A stretch of 64,000 bases of DNA. It comes from Lachnospiraceae bacterium. GTDB lineage: Bacteria; Bacillota; Clostridia; Lachnospirales; Lachnospiraceae. Each line of letters starts with the position of its first letter. Within the stretch, counting starts at the first letter, position 1. The notes beneath the pieces were generated by a model. The model saw only the letters and a list, made by a program, of their open reading frames with translations, was not told the DNA's origin and did not search any database. Shown in pieces: positions 17,929 through 25,673 of this stretch. The position numbers and the translations under genes were made by a program. The DNA lies in assembly GCA_017397645.1 (NCBI GenBank), contig JAFQIE010000043.1, positions 24,325 to 88,324 on the forward strand, in the 5' to 3' direction.

Positions 17929-18713
17929 TGGCGATTTTAGGAGCAGTGGTAGGTGATATTTTAGGTGCGCAGTATGAATTTGACCGTCCCAAGGATTTGG
18001 ACTGGAAAAATGTGCCGCTCATCAGTGATCATGGTGTGGGCTACACCGATGATTCTGTGATGGCCTTGGCCATCAAAAAGGCTCTTGACGAAGGGGCGGA
18101 TTTGGTGGAAACCATGGTAGAGGTGGGCAGAGAATACCCATTCTGTGGCTATGGAGGCAGATTCTACTATTGGATTCATGAGGAAGACCACAGCCCCTAC
18201 GGTAGTTGGGGCAATGGCTCCGCCATGCGTGTGGCCTATGTGGGTGAATTCTGTGAAGATTATGACAAGATGCAGGCGTTGGCGGCACAGTCGGCAGCGG
18301 TGTCTCACAATCATCCGGAGGGCATCAAGGGTGCGGTGGTCACCGCCACCTGCATCTGGATGGCCAAGCACGGGAAAAGCAAGGAAGAAATCTATGACTA
18401 TGTATTGCAGGAGTATCCGCCCGAGGATTATCCTTATAGTATAGACAAGGACTTAGAGTATCTTCGCAAGCACTATAAGTGGACGGAAAAGTGTTGTGAC
18501 ACCGTACCTGCCGCCATGCGATGCTTCTATGAGAGCACCGATTATGAATCCTTCATCCGCAATGTATTCAGCTTCGAATGCGACAGCGATACCTTCGGTG
18601 CCATCGCCGGTGGTGTGGCAGAAGAGTACTATGGAGATTTTGGCGAAATCGACGCCGAGGGTATAGCAAAGGAGTACCTGCCAAAGGAGTTGCAGGAGAT
18701 TTTATTCCGATAG
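17928..18713 (+). CDS. ADP-ribosylglycohydrolase (DraG/ARH family)
   Basis: 261 residues. GAVVGDILGAQYEF at the N-terminus, the metal-binding YTDDSVMALA, the SWGNGSAMRV block, SHNHPEGIKGA and the C-terminal metal motif DSDTFGAIAGGVAEEYYG define the DraG family, which removes ADP-ribose from modified targets using a two-metal centre. All metal ligands look present. Its ATG overlaps the VWA stop codon (TAATG). No ADP-ribosyltransferase is visible in the window, so the modification it reverses is unknown; the macro-domain protein upstream could process the released ADP-ribose. Confidence 0.9.
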   Translation: MAILGAVVGDILGAQYEFDRPKDLDWKNVPLISDHGVGYTDDSVMALAIKKALDEGADLVETMVEVGREYPFCGYGGRFYYWIHEEDHSPYGSWGNGSAMRVAYVGEFCEDYDKMQALAAQSAAVSHNHPEGIKGAVVTATCIWMAKHGKSKEEIYDYVLQEYPPEDYPYSIDKDLEYLRKHYKWTEKCCDTVPAAMRCFYESTDYESFIRNVFSFECDSDTFGAIAGGVAEEYYGDFGEIDAEGIAKEYLPKELQEILFR

Positions 18714-18723
18714 TTTTGAGTTA

Positions 18724-18768
18724 AAATACAGGTTTTTGTAAAATGAGGGGCAAAAGTCCCTCATTTTT
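18724..18768 (+). repeat. 45-bp terminator-like direct repeat, copy A
   Basis: AAATACAGGTTTTTGT followed by a hairpin AAAATGAGGG/CCCTCATTTT and T residues. It differs from copy B (19195-19239) at two loop positions only. It begins ten bases after the ADP-ribosylglycohydrolase stop and probably ends that transcript. Confidence 0.85.
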
Positions 18769-18822
18769 GTTTGATACAAGTGAATTTGGGTATAATAAGT
18801 ATCGCCTTAATGTTTATTTAAG

Positions 18823-18851
18823 TTGACAAAATACGCAGTTAAGTTTACTAT
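18823..18851 (+). promoter_or_regulatory. Promoter of the HipB-like gene with flanking inverted arms
   Basis: TTGACA (18823-18828), 17 bp, TACTAT (18846-18851). The hexamers are bracketed by ATGTTTA (18810-18816) and TAAACAT (18854-18860), an inverted pair that could be the binding site of the regulator encoded just downstream. Confidence 0.65.
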
Positions 18852-18874
18852 ATTAAACATAAGGAGTGGAAGAG

Positions 18875-19189
18875 ATGGGAAAAAGAACAATTGTAATTAT
18901 GCCTGATACACAAAAGATTATAGAGAATATGGGTGAACAAATAAAAATGGCCAGATTGCGTCGTAATCTATCTGCGGAATTAGTGGCAGAGAGAGCCGGT
19001 ATAAGTCGTGCGACGCTGTGGGCAGTTGAAAAAGGAGCCCCTACGGTGGCGATAGGAATCTATGCTGCGGTTTTACACGCTTTGGGTGGTATGGATAAGG
19101 AATTAGAGCTTGTGGCGCGGGATGATGAGTTTAGAAGACGGTTTTATGAAATGAATATGCAAGTCCCGAAGCGAGCAAGGCGTAAATAG
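18875..19189 (+). CDS. HipB-like XRE regulator, no toxin partner
   Basis: 104 residues. A helix-turn-helix (about 21-78) reads EQIKMARLRRNLSAELVAER, then AGISRATLWAVEKGAPTVAIGIYAAVLHALG, with a basic C-terminus ending RARRK. This form of XRE protein is usually the antitoxin/regulator placed before a hipA-type kinase gene. No hipA follows; instead comes a terminator repeat and an unrelated ATPase gene. The ATG at 18875 is eight bases from AAGGAG; a GTG at 18866 overlaps that site and is rejected. Probably autoregulated. Confidence 0.8.
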   Translation: MGKRTIVIMPDTQKIIENMGEQIKMARLRRNLSAELVAERAGISRATLWAVEKGAPTVAIGIYAAVLHALGGMDKELELVARDDEFRRRFYEMNMQVPKRARRK

Positions 19190-19194
19190 GACCC

Positions 19195-19239
19195 AAATAC
19201 AGGTTTTTGTAAAATGAGGGATAAAAGTCCCTCATTTTT
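19195..19239 (+). repeat. 45-bp terminator-like direct repeat, copy B
   Basis: 43 of 45 positions identical to copy A at 18724-18768, starting six bases after the HipB-like stop. A third, partial copy (AAAAGTCGCTCATTTTTTT) follows at 19256-19274. Together they fill most of the 146-bp gap to the next gene. Confidence 0.85.
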
Positions 19240-19335
19240 TTGTAAGTATTGCGGGAAAAGTCGCTCATTTTTTTGCAAACACCCTTGAAAGATGGACAGA
19301 ATAGGAGTATACTGTGCATTAGGAGGATTAGATTT

Positions 19336-20685
19336 ATGTCCGATATGTATTTGAAAAGAAAAATTGATGACTACCTGAAGCAGTGGAAACAGGATGCTGA
19401 GCATAATCCCTTAATCGTAAAAGGAGCCAGACAGATAGGCAAGACAGCATCCATCCGCCGATTTGCAGAAGAGAATTATAAAAATGTGGTGTATATCAAC
19501 TTCGTAGAGGAACCAAAGTACAAGTCGATTATCGAGGATGGCTACAGTACCGATGATATCATCAAAAACATTTCCCGTATGGATCCATCGATAAAGTTTG
19601 AGGAGAAGGAAACCATCCTGATTTTTGATGAATTGCAGGAGTTCCCGGAAATTGCGACGGCACTGAAGTTTTTCAAAATTGATGGACGGTTTGATGTCAT
19701 CTGTAGTGGTTCGCTACTGGGAATTCACTATAAGAGAATTGAGAGCAACAGTGTAGGCTATAAAACAGATTACCAGATGATGTCCATGGACTTCGAGGAG
19801 TTTCTTTGGGCGAAGGGATATAAAAATGTGGCACAGGATATGCTGGAACATATGCTGACCCAGAAACCCTTCAATGAAATCGAAATGAAACAGTACAGTA
19901 GTTTATTCTTGGATTACTGCATCTTGGGTGGTATGCCGGCTGTAGTGAAACAGTACATCAGTAAGGGTACCTTCGAGGGCACCTTGGATATTCAGAGACA
20001 ACTGCTGAACGACTACCGAGAGGATATCCGCAAATATGCGGAAGGATTAGACCAAACCAGAATCTTGAATGTATTCGAGCAGATACCGGTACAGTTGGCA
20101 AAGGATAATAAAAAGTTTCAGATTAGCAAGGTAGCAAGCGGCGCCAGATTTAAGGATTACCGAGGCTGTATCGAGTGGCTGAGGGATGCGGGACTGGTGA
20201 ATATTTGCTATTGCCTAAACCATGCTGAGTTGCCGCTGAGGGGCAATTATGATGATTCTAAATATAAATTGTATTTCTTCGATACAGGCATGTTCGTCGC
20301 TATGCTGGACGAGGAAGCGCAAGAAGATTTGAGAGCCAACAAGAACCTGGGCGTATACAAGGGTGCTTTGTATGAAAACATTGTAGGCGAAGCACTGGTG
20401 AAAAGCGGATACGATTTGTATTACTACAAGAAGGACGATTCCTATCTGGAAGAAGATTTCTTCATCAGGACGAAGGACTCTTTGGTGCCGGTAGAAGTGA
20501 AGGCATCCAATGGAACAGCCAAGTCCCTGCGGACACTGATCAATGGTAAGAGTTACCCGGATGTCAAATATGGTATTAAACTGACTTCGGGTAATGTGGG
20601 ATTCAGTGATAATATTTATACCTTCCCGTACTTCTGTGCGTTTTTGCTGAAGGGGTATATGGGGAGAAAGAGAAATGATAATTAA
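19336..20685 (+). CDS. AAA_14 ATPase with DUF4143 C-terminal domain
   Basis: 449 residues. Walker A GARQIGKT (about 31-38), Walker B ILIFDELQE, a CSGSLLGI sensor block and the C-terminal nuclease-like DUF4143 region (LYENIVGEALVKSGYDLYYYKKDD followed by PVEVKASNG, a PD-(D/E)XK-like E-x-K). Such proteins are very common in gut anaerobes; their role is unknown, with links to mobile elements suspected. The frame is open for 29 codons upstream, but those lie in the terminator repeat; the ATG at 19336 has a perfect AGGAGG ten bases away. It marks the left edge of the restriction-modification locus. Confidence 0.88.
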   Translation: MSDMYLKRKIDDYLKQWKQDAEHNPLIVKGARQIGKTASIRRFAEENYKNVVYINFVEEPKYKSIIEDGYSTDDIIKNISRMDPSIKFEEKETILIFDELQEFPEIATALKFFKIDGRFDVICSGSLLGIHYKRIESNSVGYKTDYQMMSMDFEEFLWAKGYKNVAQDMLEHMLTQKPFNEIEMKQYSSLFLDYCILGGMPAVVKQYISKGTFEGTLDIQRQLLNDYREDIRKYAEGLDQTRILNVFEQIPVQLAKDNKKFQISKVASGARFKDYRGCIEWLRDAGLVNICYCLNHAELPLRGNYDDSKYKLYFFDTGMFVAMLDEEAQEDLRANKNLGVYKGALYENIVGEALVKSGYDLYYYKKDDSYLEEDFFIRTKDSLVPVEVKASNGTAKSLRTLINGKSYPDVKYGIKLTSGNVGFSDNIYTFPYFCAFLLKGYMGRKRNDN

Positions 20686-20724
20686 TCAAATATAGAATCT
20701 GAACAGTGAAAGGACAAATGAGAC

Positions 20725-22230
20725 ATGAGTGAAAAAAACAATACAAATATTGGTTTTGAGAAACAGATTTGGGATGCTGCTTGTGTGTTGTGGGGGCATA
20801 TTCCTGCTGCAGAATATAGGAAGGTAATTGTTGGTCTCATATTTTTACGCTATATTTCAAGTGCATTTGAAAAGAGATATCAAGAACTGGTAGAAGAAGG
20901 GGATGGATTTGAGAACGAAAGAGATGCCTACGCCGAGAACAATGTATTTTTCGTTCCCGAAGATGCACGTTGGAGCAAGATTGCAGCAGCAGCTCATACT
21001 CCGGAAATCGGAACTGTTATTGACGAAGCAATGAGAGCAATCGAAAAAGAAAATACTACGCTTAAAAATGTATTGCCTAAGAATTATGCAAGTCCCGACT
21101 TGGATAAACGAGTGTTAGGCGATGTTGTTGACCTCTTTACCAATATGGATATGGGCGACACAGAAGAAAGTAAAGACTTACTTGGTCGTACATACGAATA
21201 CTGTATTGCACAGTTTGCTGCATACGAAGGTGTTAAGGGTGGCGAGTTCTATACCCCATCAAGTATTGTAAAGACTATTGTTGCTATCTTGAAACCGTTC
21301 TCTAACTGTCGAGTTTACGACCCTTGTTGTGGTTCGGGTGGTATGTTCGTTCAATCTGTTAAGTTTTTGAAAGAACACGCTGGCAATAGATTTGGTGTTT
21401 CTGTTTACGGTCAGGAATCAAATGCAGATACTTGGAAGATGGCTAAGATGAATATGGCTATTAGAGGTATTGATGCTAACTTTGGTTCTTATCAGGCAGA
21501 TACATTCTTTAACGATTTGCACCCAACATTAAAAGCAGACTTTATTATGGCAAATCCCCCATTCAATCTTTCTAACTGGGGTGCAGACAAATTGAAAGAT
21601 GATGTTCGTTGGAAATTTGGTATGCCACCAGCAGGTAATGCAAACTATGCTTGGATTCAGCATATGATTCACCATCTTGCTCCAAATGGAAAGATTGGTC
21701 TTGTGCTTGCAAATGGTGCATTAGCGACTCAAGCATCAGGCGAAGGCGACATCAGAAAGAGAATTATTGAAGCCGACCTTGTAGAAGGAATTGTAGCATT
21801 ACCAACACAGTTGTTTTATAGCGTAACAATTCCGGTTACTCTTTGGTTCATCAGTAAAAACAAGAAACAAAAAGGGAAAACATTATTTGTTGATGCTCGT
21901 AAAATGGGCTATATGGTTGACCGTAAGCACAGAGATTTTACTGATGAAGATATTCAGAAACTTGCAGATACATTTGAAGCATTCCAAAACGGAACATTAG
22001 AAGATGTAAAAGGTTTCTGTTCTGTTGCTGACCTTCAAGAAATTGAAAGGCAAGATTACATTCTTACACCGGGTAGATATGTAGGTATTGAAGAAGTTGA
22101 AGATGACGGAGAACCATTTGAAGAAAAATTGAGTCGCCTTACTTCTGAACTTTCGGAAATGTTTGCAAAGTCCCACGAACTCGAAGAAGAAATTCGTAAG
22201 AAATTGGGGGCGATTGGATATGAAATATAA
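20725..22230 (+). CDS. hsdM: Type I restriction-modification methyltransferase subunit
   Basis: 501 residues. N-terminal HsdM helical domain (FEKQIWDAACVLWGHIPAAE, later GLIFLRYIS), then an N6-adenine methyltransferase with the SAM motif DPCCGSGGMF and catalytic NPPF. GEFYTPSSIVKTIVAILKP is typical of HsdM. It forms M2S with HsdS to methylate the host and M2SR2 with HsdR to cut unmodified DNA. Codon use is visibly more A+T-rich than the housekeeping genes around, a sign of transfer. The stop overlaps the hsdS start by 11 bp. Confidence 0.96.
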   Translation: MSEKNNTNIGFEKQIWDAACVLWGHIPAAEYRKVIVGLIFLRYISSAFEKRYQELVEEGDGFENERDAYAENNVFFVPEDARWSKIAAAAHTPEIGTVIDEAMRAIEKENTTLKNVLPKNYASPDLDKRVLGDVVDLFTNMDMGDTEESKDLLGRTYEYCIAQFAAYEGVKGGEFYTPSSIVKTIVAILKPFSNCRVYDPCCGSGGMFVQSVKFLKEHAGNRFGVSVYGQESNADTWKMAKMNMAIRGIDANFGSYQADTFFNDLHPTLKADFIMANPPFNLSNWGADKLKDDVRWKFGMPPAGNANYAWIQHMIHHLAPNGKIGLVLANGALATQASGEGDIRKRIIEADLVEGIVALPTQLFYSVTIPVTLWFISKNKKQKGKTLFVDARKMGYMVDRKHRDFTDEDIQKLADTFEAFQNGTLEDVKGFCSVADLQEIERQDYILTPGRYVGIEEVEDDGEPFEEKLSRLTSELSEMFAKSHELEEEIRKKLGAIGYEI

Positions 22231-23281
22231 AAGATATACACTCGCAGAATTAGTTTCCATCAAGTATGGGAAAAATCAAAAGAAAGTTCTTGCGGATGAG
22301 GGTAAATTTCCTATTTATGGAACAGGTGGGCTAATGGGTTATGCAACAGAATATTTGTATGACAAGCCATCGGTGTTAATAGGGAGAAAAGGAACGATTG
22401 GAAAAGTAAAGTATGTAGACCACCCATTTTGGACTGTTGATACGCTATTCTATACGATAGTTAATACGGAAATTGTAATACCAAAATATTTGTATTATGT
22501 TATGTCGCTTGTTGACCTTAATAATTACAACGAAGGAACAACTATTCCAAGTTTAAGAACAGAAACTTTAAACAGATTAGAATTTGATATTCCATCGTTG
22601 GAAGAACAAGAAATGATATTGTCTTGTCTTAATCCAATAGATGAAAAAATCAAACTAAATAATGCGATAAACAATAATTTAGAGCAACAGGTATCTGCTC
22701 TATATCAATCTTGGTTTGAGGATTTTGATTTATCTAACGGTTGTTGTCCTGATAATTGGACCAATAAAACTCTTTCAGATATTGCTTATGTTTCAAGTGG
22801 AAAACGCCCACCTATAAAAAAAGAAACATATAGCCAAGAAACTCCTATACCTATTGTTGGAGCTGCATCTGTTATGGGTTTCACATCGGAAGCAAATCAT
22901 ACAGATAAAATTCTTGTTACTGGTCGAGTTGGTACACACGGAGTTATACAAAGATTTAACGCACCTTGTTGGACTTCTGACAACACCCTCGTGATAACAA
23001 GTTCATATTACGAATTTACTAACCAAATTTTGCGTAGAATTGATTATTCATCAATGAATCGTGGTTCAACACAACCACTTATAACTCAGGGCGATATGAA
23101 TAAAGTAGACATTTTAGTTCCTGACGATGAGATTCTTGCAAAATTTGAAGAATTAGCTGGCACATTGATGGCTCAATATGAGGCAAATATCCTCGAAAAC
23201 ATTAAACTTGCTTTTATTCGAGATTCTTTACTGCCAAAGCTAATGTCTGGTGAACTTGATGTGTCCAATATTGACCTTTAA
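22220..23281 (+). CDS. hsdS: Type I specificity subunit, currently expressed version
   Basis: 353 residues from the ATG inside the end of hsdM. Two target-recognition domains are visible: TRD1 (1-150) and TRD2 (about 180-345), each ended by a conserved helical region. The first is IPSLEEQEMILSCLNPIDEK, then INNNLEQQVSALYQSWFEDF; the second ends KLMSGELDVSNIDL. The joint coding INNNL (22668-22682) is the inverted-repeat crossover site shared with three other places downstream, so the TRD2 half can be exchanged. HsdS sets the DNA sequence that HsdM methylates and HsdR restricts. Confidence 0.93.
   Translation: MKYKRYTLAELVSIKYGKNQKKVLADEGKFPIYGTGGLMGYATEYLYDKPSVLIGRKGTIGKVKYVDHPFWTVDTLFYTIVNTEIVIPKYLYYVMSLVDLNNYNEGTTIPSLRTETLNRLEFDIPSLEEQEMILSCLNPIDEKIKLNNAINNNLEQQVSALYQSWFEDFDLSNGCCPDNWTNKTLSDIAYVSSGKRPPIKKETYSQETPIPIVGAASVMGFTSEANHTDKILVTGRVGTHGVIQRFNAPCWTSDNTLVITSSYYEFTNQILRRIDYSSMNRGSTQPLITQGDMNKVDILVPDDEILAKFEELAGTLMAQYEANILENIKLAFIRDSLLPKLMSGELDVSNIDL
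22668..22682 (+). repeat. hsdS crossover site IR1
   Basis: TAAACAATAATTTAG, in frame inside hsdS as (I)NNNL. Identical to IR3 and to the reverse complement of IR2; IR4 differs only in the last base. Confidence 0.9.
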
Positions 23282-23285
23282 GCCG

Positions 23286-23300
23286 CTAAATTATTGTTTA
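23286..23300 (-). repeat. hsdS crossover site IR2
   Basis: Exact reverse complement of IR1, five bases after the hsdS stop. Read on the minus strand, IR2 is followed by CGGCTTAA, which supplies an in-frame stop if joined to TRD1. Confidence 0.9.
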
Positions 23301-23321
23301 ACACACTAATAACTCCTACCA

Positions 23322-23361
23322 ACGGCGGGGGTTAATCAAAAGAACAGCCGTTGCTTGTCGG
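23322..23361. repeat. Inverted repeat in the hsdS-recombinase gap
   Basis: CAACGGC and GCCGTTG face each other across about 20 bases in the gap after IR2 and before the recombinase gene. It may be a weak stem-loop limiting read-through; there is no T-tract, so it is not a clear terminator. Confidence 0.4.
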
Positions 23362-23388
23362 TTCTCAATAAGAAAAGGAGAAACGACA

Positions 23389-24372
23389 ATGAAACAAAAC
23401 TTAATCAATGATGTTGTTCAGGAAATGATACCATTCCTAAATAACGCACAAGCAGAAAAACTGCAAATGGTATTACAACATACTCTTTTCAGCTACGAAG
23501 TAGTGGAGAGTGAAAACAAGGATAACGACTCAGAACAGAACTTAGTCGAACTGTTTTTATCAGCGAAACGTATTGAGGGCTGTTCTGAGAAATCCTTGAA
23601 ATATTACAACGCAACAATCCAAGCATTGCTTGATGGTGTTGGAAAACCGATCAAGCATATACAAACAGATGATATTCGTAATTACTTAACCGAGTATCAG
23701 ACAAAGAAGAAATCAAGCCGAGTAACGATTGATAATATCCGAAGAATTTTATCCAGTTTCTTTTCTTGGCTTGAAGACGAGGACTATATATTAAAGAGTC
23801 CGGTTAGAAGAATACATAAAGTAAAAACTGCAAGTAATATCAAAGAAACCTACTCTGATGAAGAATTGGAACTTATGAGAGATAACTGTGTGGAAATCAG
23901 AGATTTAGCAATGATTGATATGCTTGCTTCCACTGGGATGAGAGTCGGAGAAATGGTGCTGCTAAACAAAGCGGATATTAACTTTAGCGAGCGAGAGTGT
24001 ATTGTTTTCGGTAAAGGCGATAAAGAAAGGATTGTTTACTTTGATGCGAGGACAAAGATACACCTGAAGGAGTATCTTCAAAGCAGAACAGATGATAGTC
24101 CGGCATTGTTTGTAAGTTTGAAAGCACCAAATAACAGAATATCTATTGGGGGTATTGAAGCACGACTCCGTAAATTTGGAAAACAATTAGGATTGCAAAA
24201 GGTACACCCTCATAAGTTTAGGCGAACTCTTGCAACTATGGCAATAGATAAAGGAATGCCAATAGAGCAATTACAACAACTCTTAGGGCATAGACGAATA
24301 GATACAACCTTGCAGTATGCAATGGTAAAACAAAGTAACGTAAAGATAGCACACAGAAAATACATTGGGTAG
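23389..24372 (+). CDS. Tyrosine recombinase, probable hsdS invertase
   Basis: 327 residues. N-terminal SAM-like core-binding domain (about 45-140), then the catalytic domain with Arg in TGMRVGEM, Lys in GKGDKER, the HPHKFRR box, GHRRIDTTLQYA and the nucleophilic Tyr within LQYA. This XerC/D-like protein is encoded between hsdS and the silent cassettes, a position shared with recombinases that invert type I specificity genes in other Firmicutes and Bacteroidetes. The four 15-bp crossover sites around it are the obvious substrate (inference). AAAGGAG site. No other phage or integrative-element genes accompany it. Confidence 0.9.
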   Translation: MKQNLINDVVQEMIPFLNNAQAEKLQMVLQHTLFSYEVVESENKDNDSEQNLVELFLSAKRIEGCSEKSLKYYNATIQALLDGVGKPIKHIQTDDIRNYLTEYQTKKKSSRVTIDNIRRILSSFFSWLEDEDYILKSPVRRIHKVKTASNIKETYSDEELELMRDNCVEIRDLAMIDMLASTGMRVGEMVLLNKADINFSERECIVFGKGDKERIVYFDARTKIHLKEYLQSRTDDSPALFVSLKAPNNRISIGGIEARLRKFGKQLGLQKVHPHKFRRTLATMAIDKGMPIEQLQQLLGHRRIDTTLQYAMVKQSNVKIAHRKYIG

Positions 24373-24386
24373 AAAGGAACTTGATT

Positions 24387-24935
24387 ATGGATGAATGGAA
24401 AAAAGTTCGTTTGGGCGATATTGTAAAAACAAATCAAAACACATATTCCCCAAAAGAAAATTGGGAATATGTCAATTACTTAGATACTGGAAATTTAACA
24501 ATGAATAGAATTGACTCTATTCAATATATTGATTTGTCAAAAGAAAAGTTACCAAGTCGAGCAAAGAGAAAAGTAAAATATAACAGCATAGTTTATTCTA
24601 CTGTAAGACCAAATCAGTTGCATTACGGAATTATTAAGGAACAACCTGAAAATTTCTTGGTTTCAACAGGATTTGTTGTTTTAGATGTAGATGGTGATGT
24701 AGCAAATCCGGATTATATTTACTATATCCTAACACAACGAGAAATTACAGAACATCTACAAGCGATTGGTGAACAAAGTGTATCTGCGTATCCGTCAATT
24801 AAGCCTTCTGATATGGAAGAGTTGGAAATATATTTACCAACACTTGAAGAACAAAAAAGAATTGTTTCGATATTATCAGCAATAGATGAAAAGGAAAGAA
24901 ATAATACAGCAATAAACAATAATTTAGTGGCTTAA
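24387..24935 (+). CDS. Half specificity subunit (second TRD1 with conserved region)
   Basis: 182 residues: one target-recognition domain (MDEWKKVRLGDIVKTNQNTY onward) and the first conserved helix (LPTLEEQKRIVSILSAIDEK), ending NNNLVA and a stop. The 3' end is exactly crossover site IR3. In the present orientation the matching TRD2 lies inverted just downstream; inversion between IR3 and IR4 would fuse the two in frame into a full HsdS. It has its own AGAAAGG site, so the half protein may be made; half-HsdS proteins of other systems can dimerise into a working subunit. Confidence 0.85.
   Translation: MDEWKKVRLGDIVKTNQNTYSPKENWEYVNYLDTGNLTMNRIDSIQYIDLSKEKLPSRAKRKVKYNSIVYSTVRPNQLHYGIIKEQPENFLVSTGFVVLDVDGDVANPDYIYYILTQREITEHLQAIGEQSVSAYPSIKPSDMEELEIYLPTLEEQKRIVSILSAIDEKERNNTAINNNLVA
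24913..24927 (+). repeat. hsdS crossover site IR3
   Basis: TAAACAATAATTTAG, identical to IR1, in frame as NNNL in the half gene. It is followed by TGGCTTAA, giving the Val-Ala-stop ending. Confidence 0.9.
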
Positions 24936-25594
24936 ATTTCAACGTCAGATACATCGAGTTCACCTGACATTAGTTTCGGTAACAAGTAATCTCGTAGTTC
25001 AGATAAGCGTTGATTTTCTTGCTGATTACTAATAATTAGCTCGAATAGAGGGCAAACATTATTATTAAAAGTGACTAAATCGTCATTGGTTGGAATAACA
25101 CAAGGAATACTCATAATATCAGCCGCACTTATATTAGGTTGAGCACTTCCTTGTCCACGATTTATTATTTCATAATACACATCGGATTGTTTTAGTGTGC
25201 AATAGATGAAAGGTAATCTTTCAACTGGATTATTGCCAAGAAAGAATTTCCCTACACGTTGGTTTACAAGTAAGGTTTCCGAACAATAAGGAACCATTGC
25301 AAACTTTCCAATTGTAGCACCCGTCATTGCAATTAGTAAATCGCCAGCCCCAACCGTAAAATCTTTGGCTTTATCAATTTTATCTTCTTCAACATAAGAG
25401 CATTCTAAAAGATTTAGATTATCTTGATTGATTGAGCCAATTTTAATAACTTTAACCCCGTTATCTGTCCACCAAGAACTTTTGAATGCAAATCCAGACT
25501 TAATTGAACAGTAATCGCTTATGCAACCAGTTTTTTCGGATTCTGCAAAATATGTTGCATATAAAGTTAATGCTTGTTCGAGTAAATTATTGTT
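24932..25594 (-). pseudogene. Silent inverted hsdS cassette (TRD2 half, no start)
   Basis: On the minus strand an open frame of 220 codons runs from IR4 to a stop at 24932 with no start codon or ribosome-binding site. It begins NNNLLEQALTLYATYFAESE, then CISDYCSIKSGFAFKS, and ends in the conserved LPKLMSGELDVSDVEI. It aligns with the TRD2 half of hsdS (shared KLMSGELDVS ending) but recognises different DNA judging by its divergent middle. It is an intact storage cassette rather than a decayed gene: joining through IR4 with IR1 or IR3 restores a full reading frame. Confidence 0.88.
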
Positions 25595-25596
25595 TA
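25582..25596 (-). repeat. hsdS crossover site IR4
   Basis: Reverse complement is TAAACAATAATTTAC, 14 of 15 matching IR1. It forms the first codons (NNNL) of the silent cassette. Confidence 0.88.
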
Positions 25597-25673
25597 GCGT
25601 GAGTCGTTTTCAAGGCGACCTTAGAAAAGTAGAAATAGATTAGAATAGAAAAAACACAAAAGGAGAAATGATT

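Noticed and set aside
19249-19335. N-terminal extension of the DUF4143 ATPase
   Set aside because: Lies in the terminator repeat; the AGGAGG-linked ATG at 19336 is clearly better.
23389-24372. Integrase of an integrative element or prophage
   Set aside because: No excisionase, conjugation or phage genes and no flanking attachment repeats; its place among hsdS cassettes fits an invertase better.
22667-25597. CRISPR array
   Set aside because: The repeated 15-mers are in opposite orientations and far apart, with coding sequence between them; they are recombination sites.
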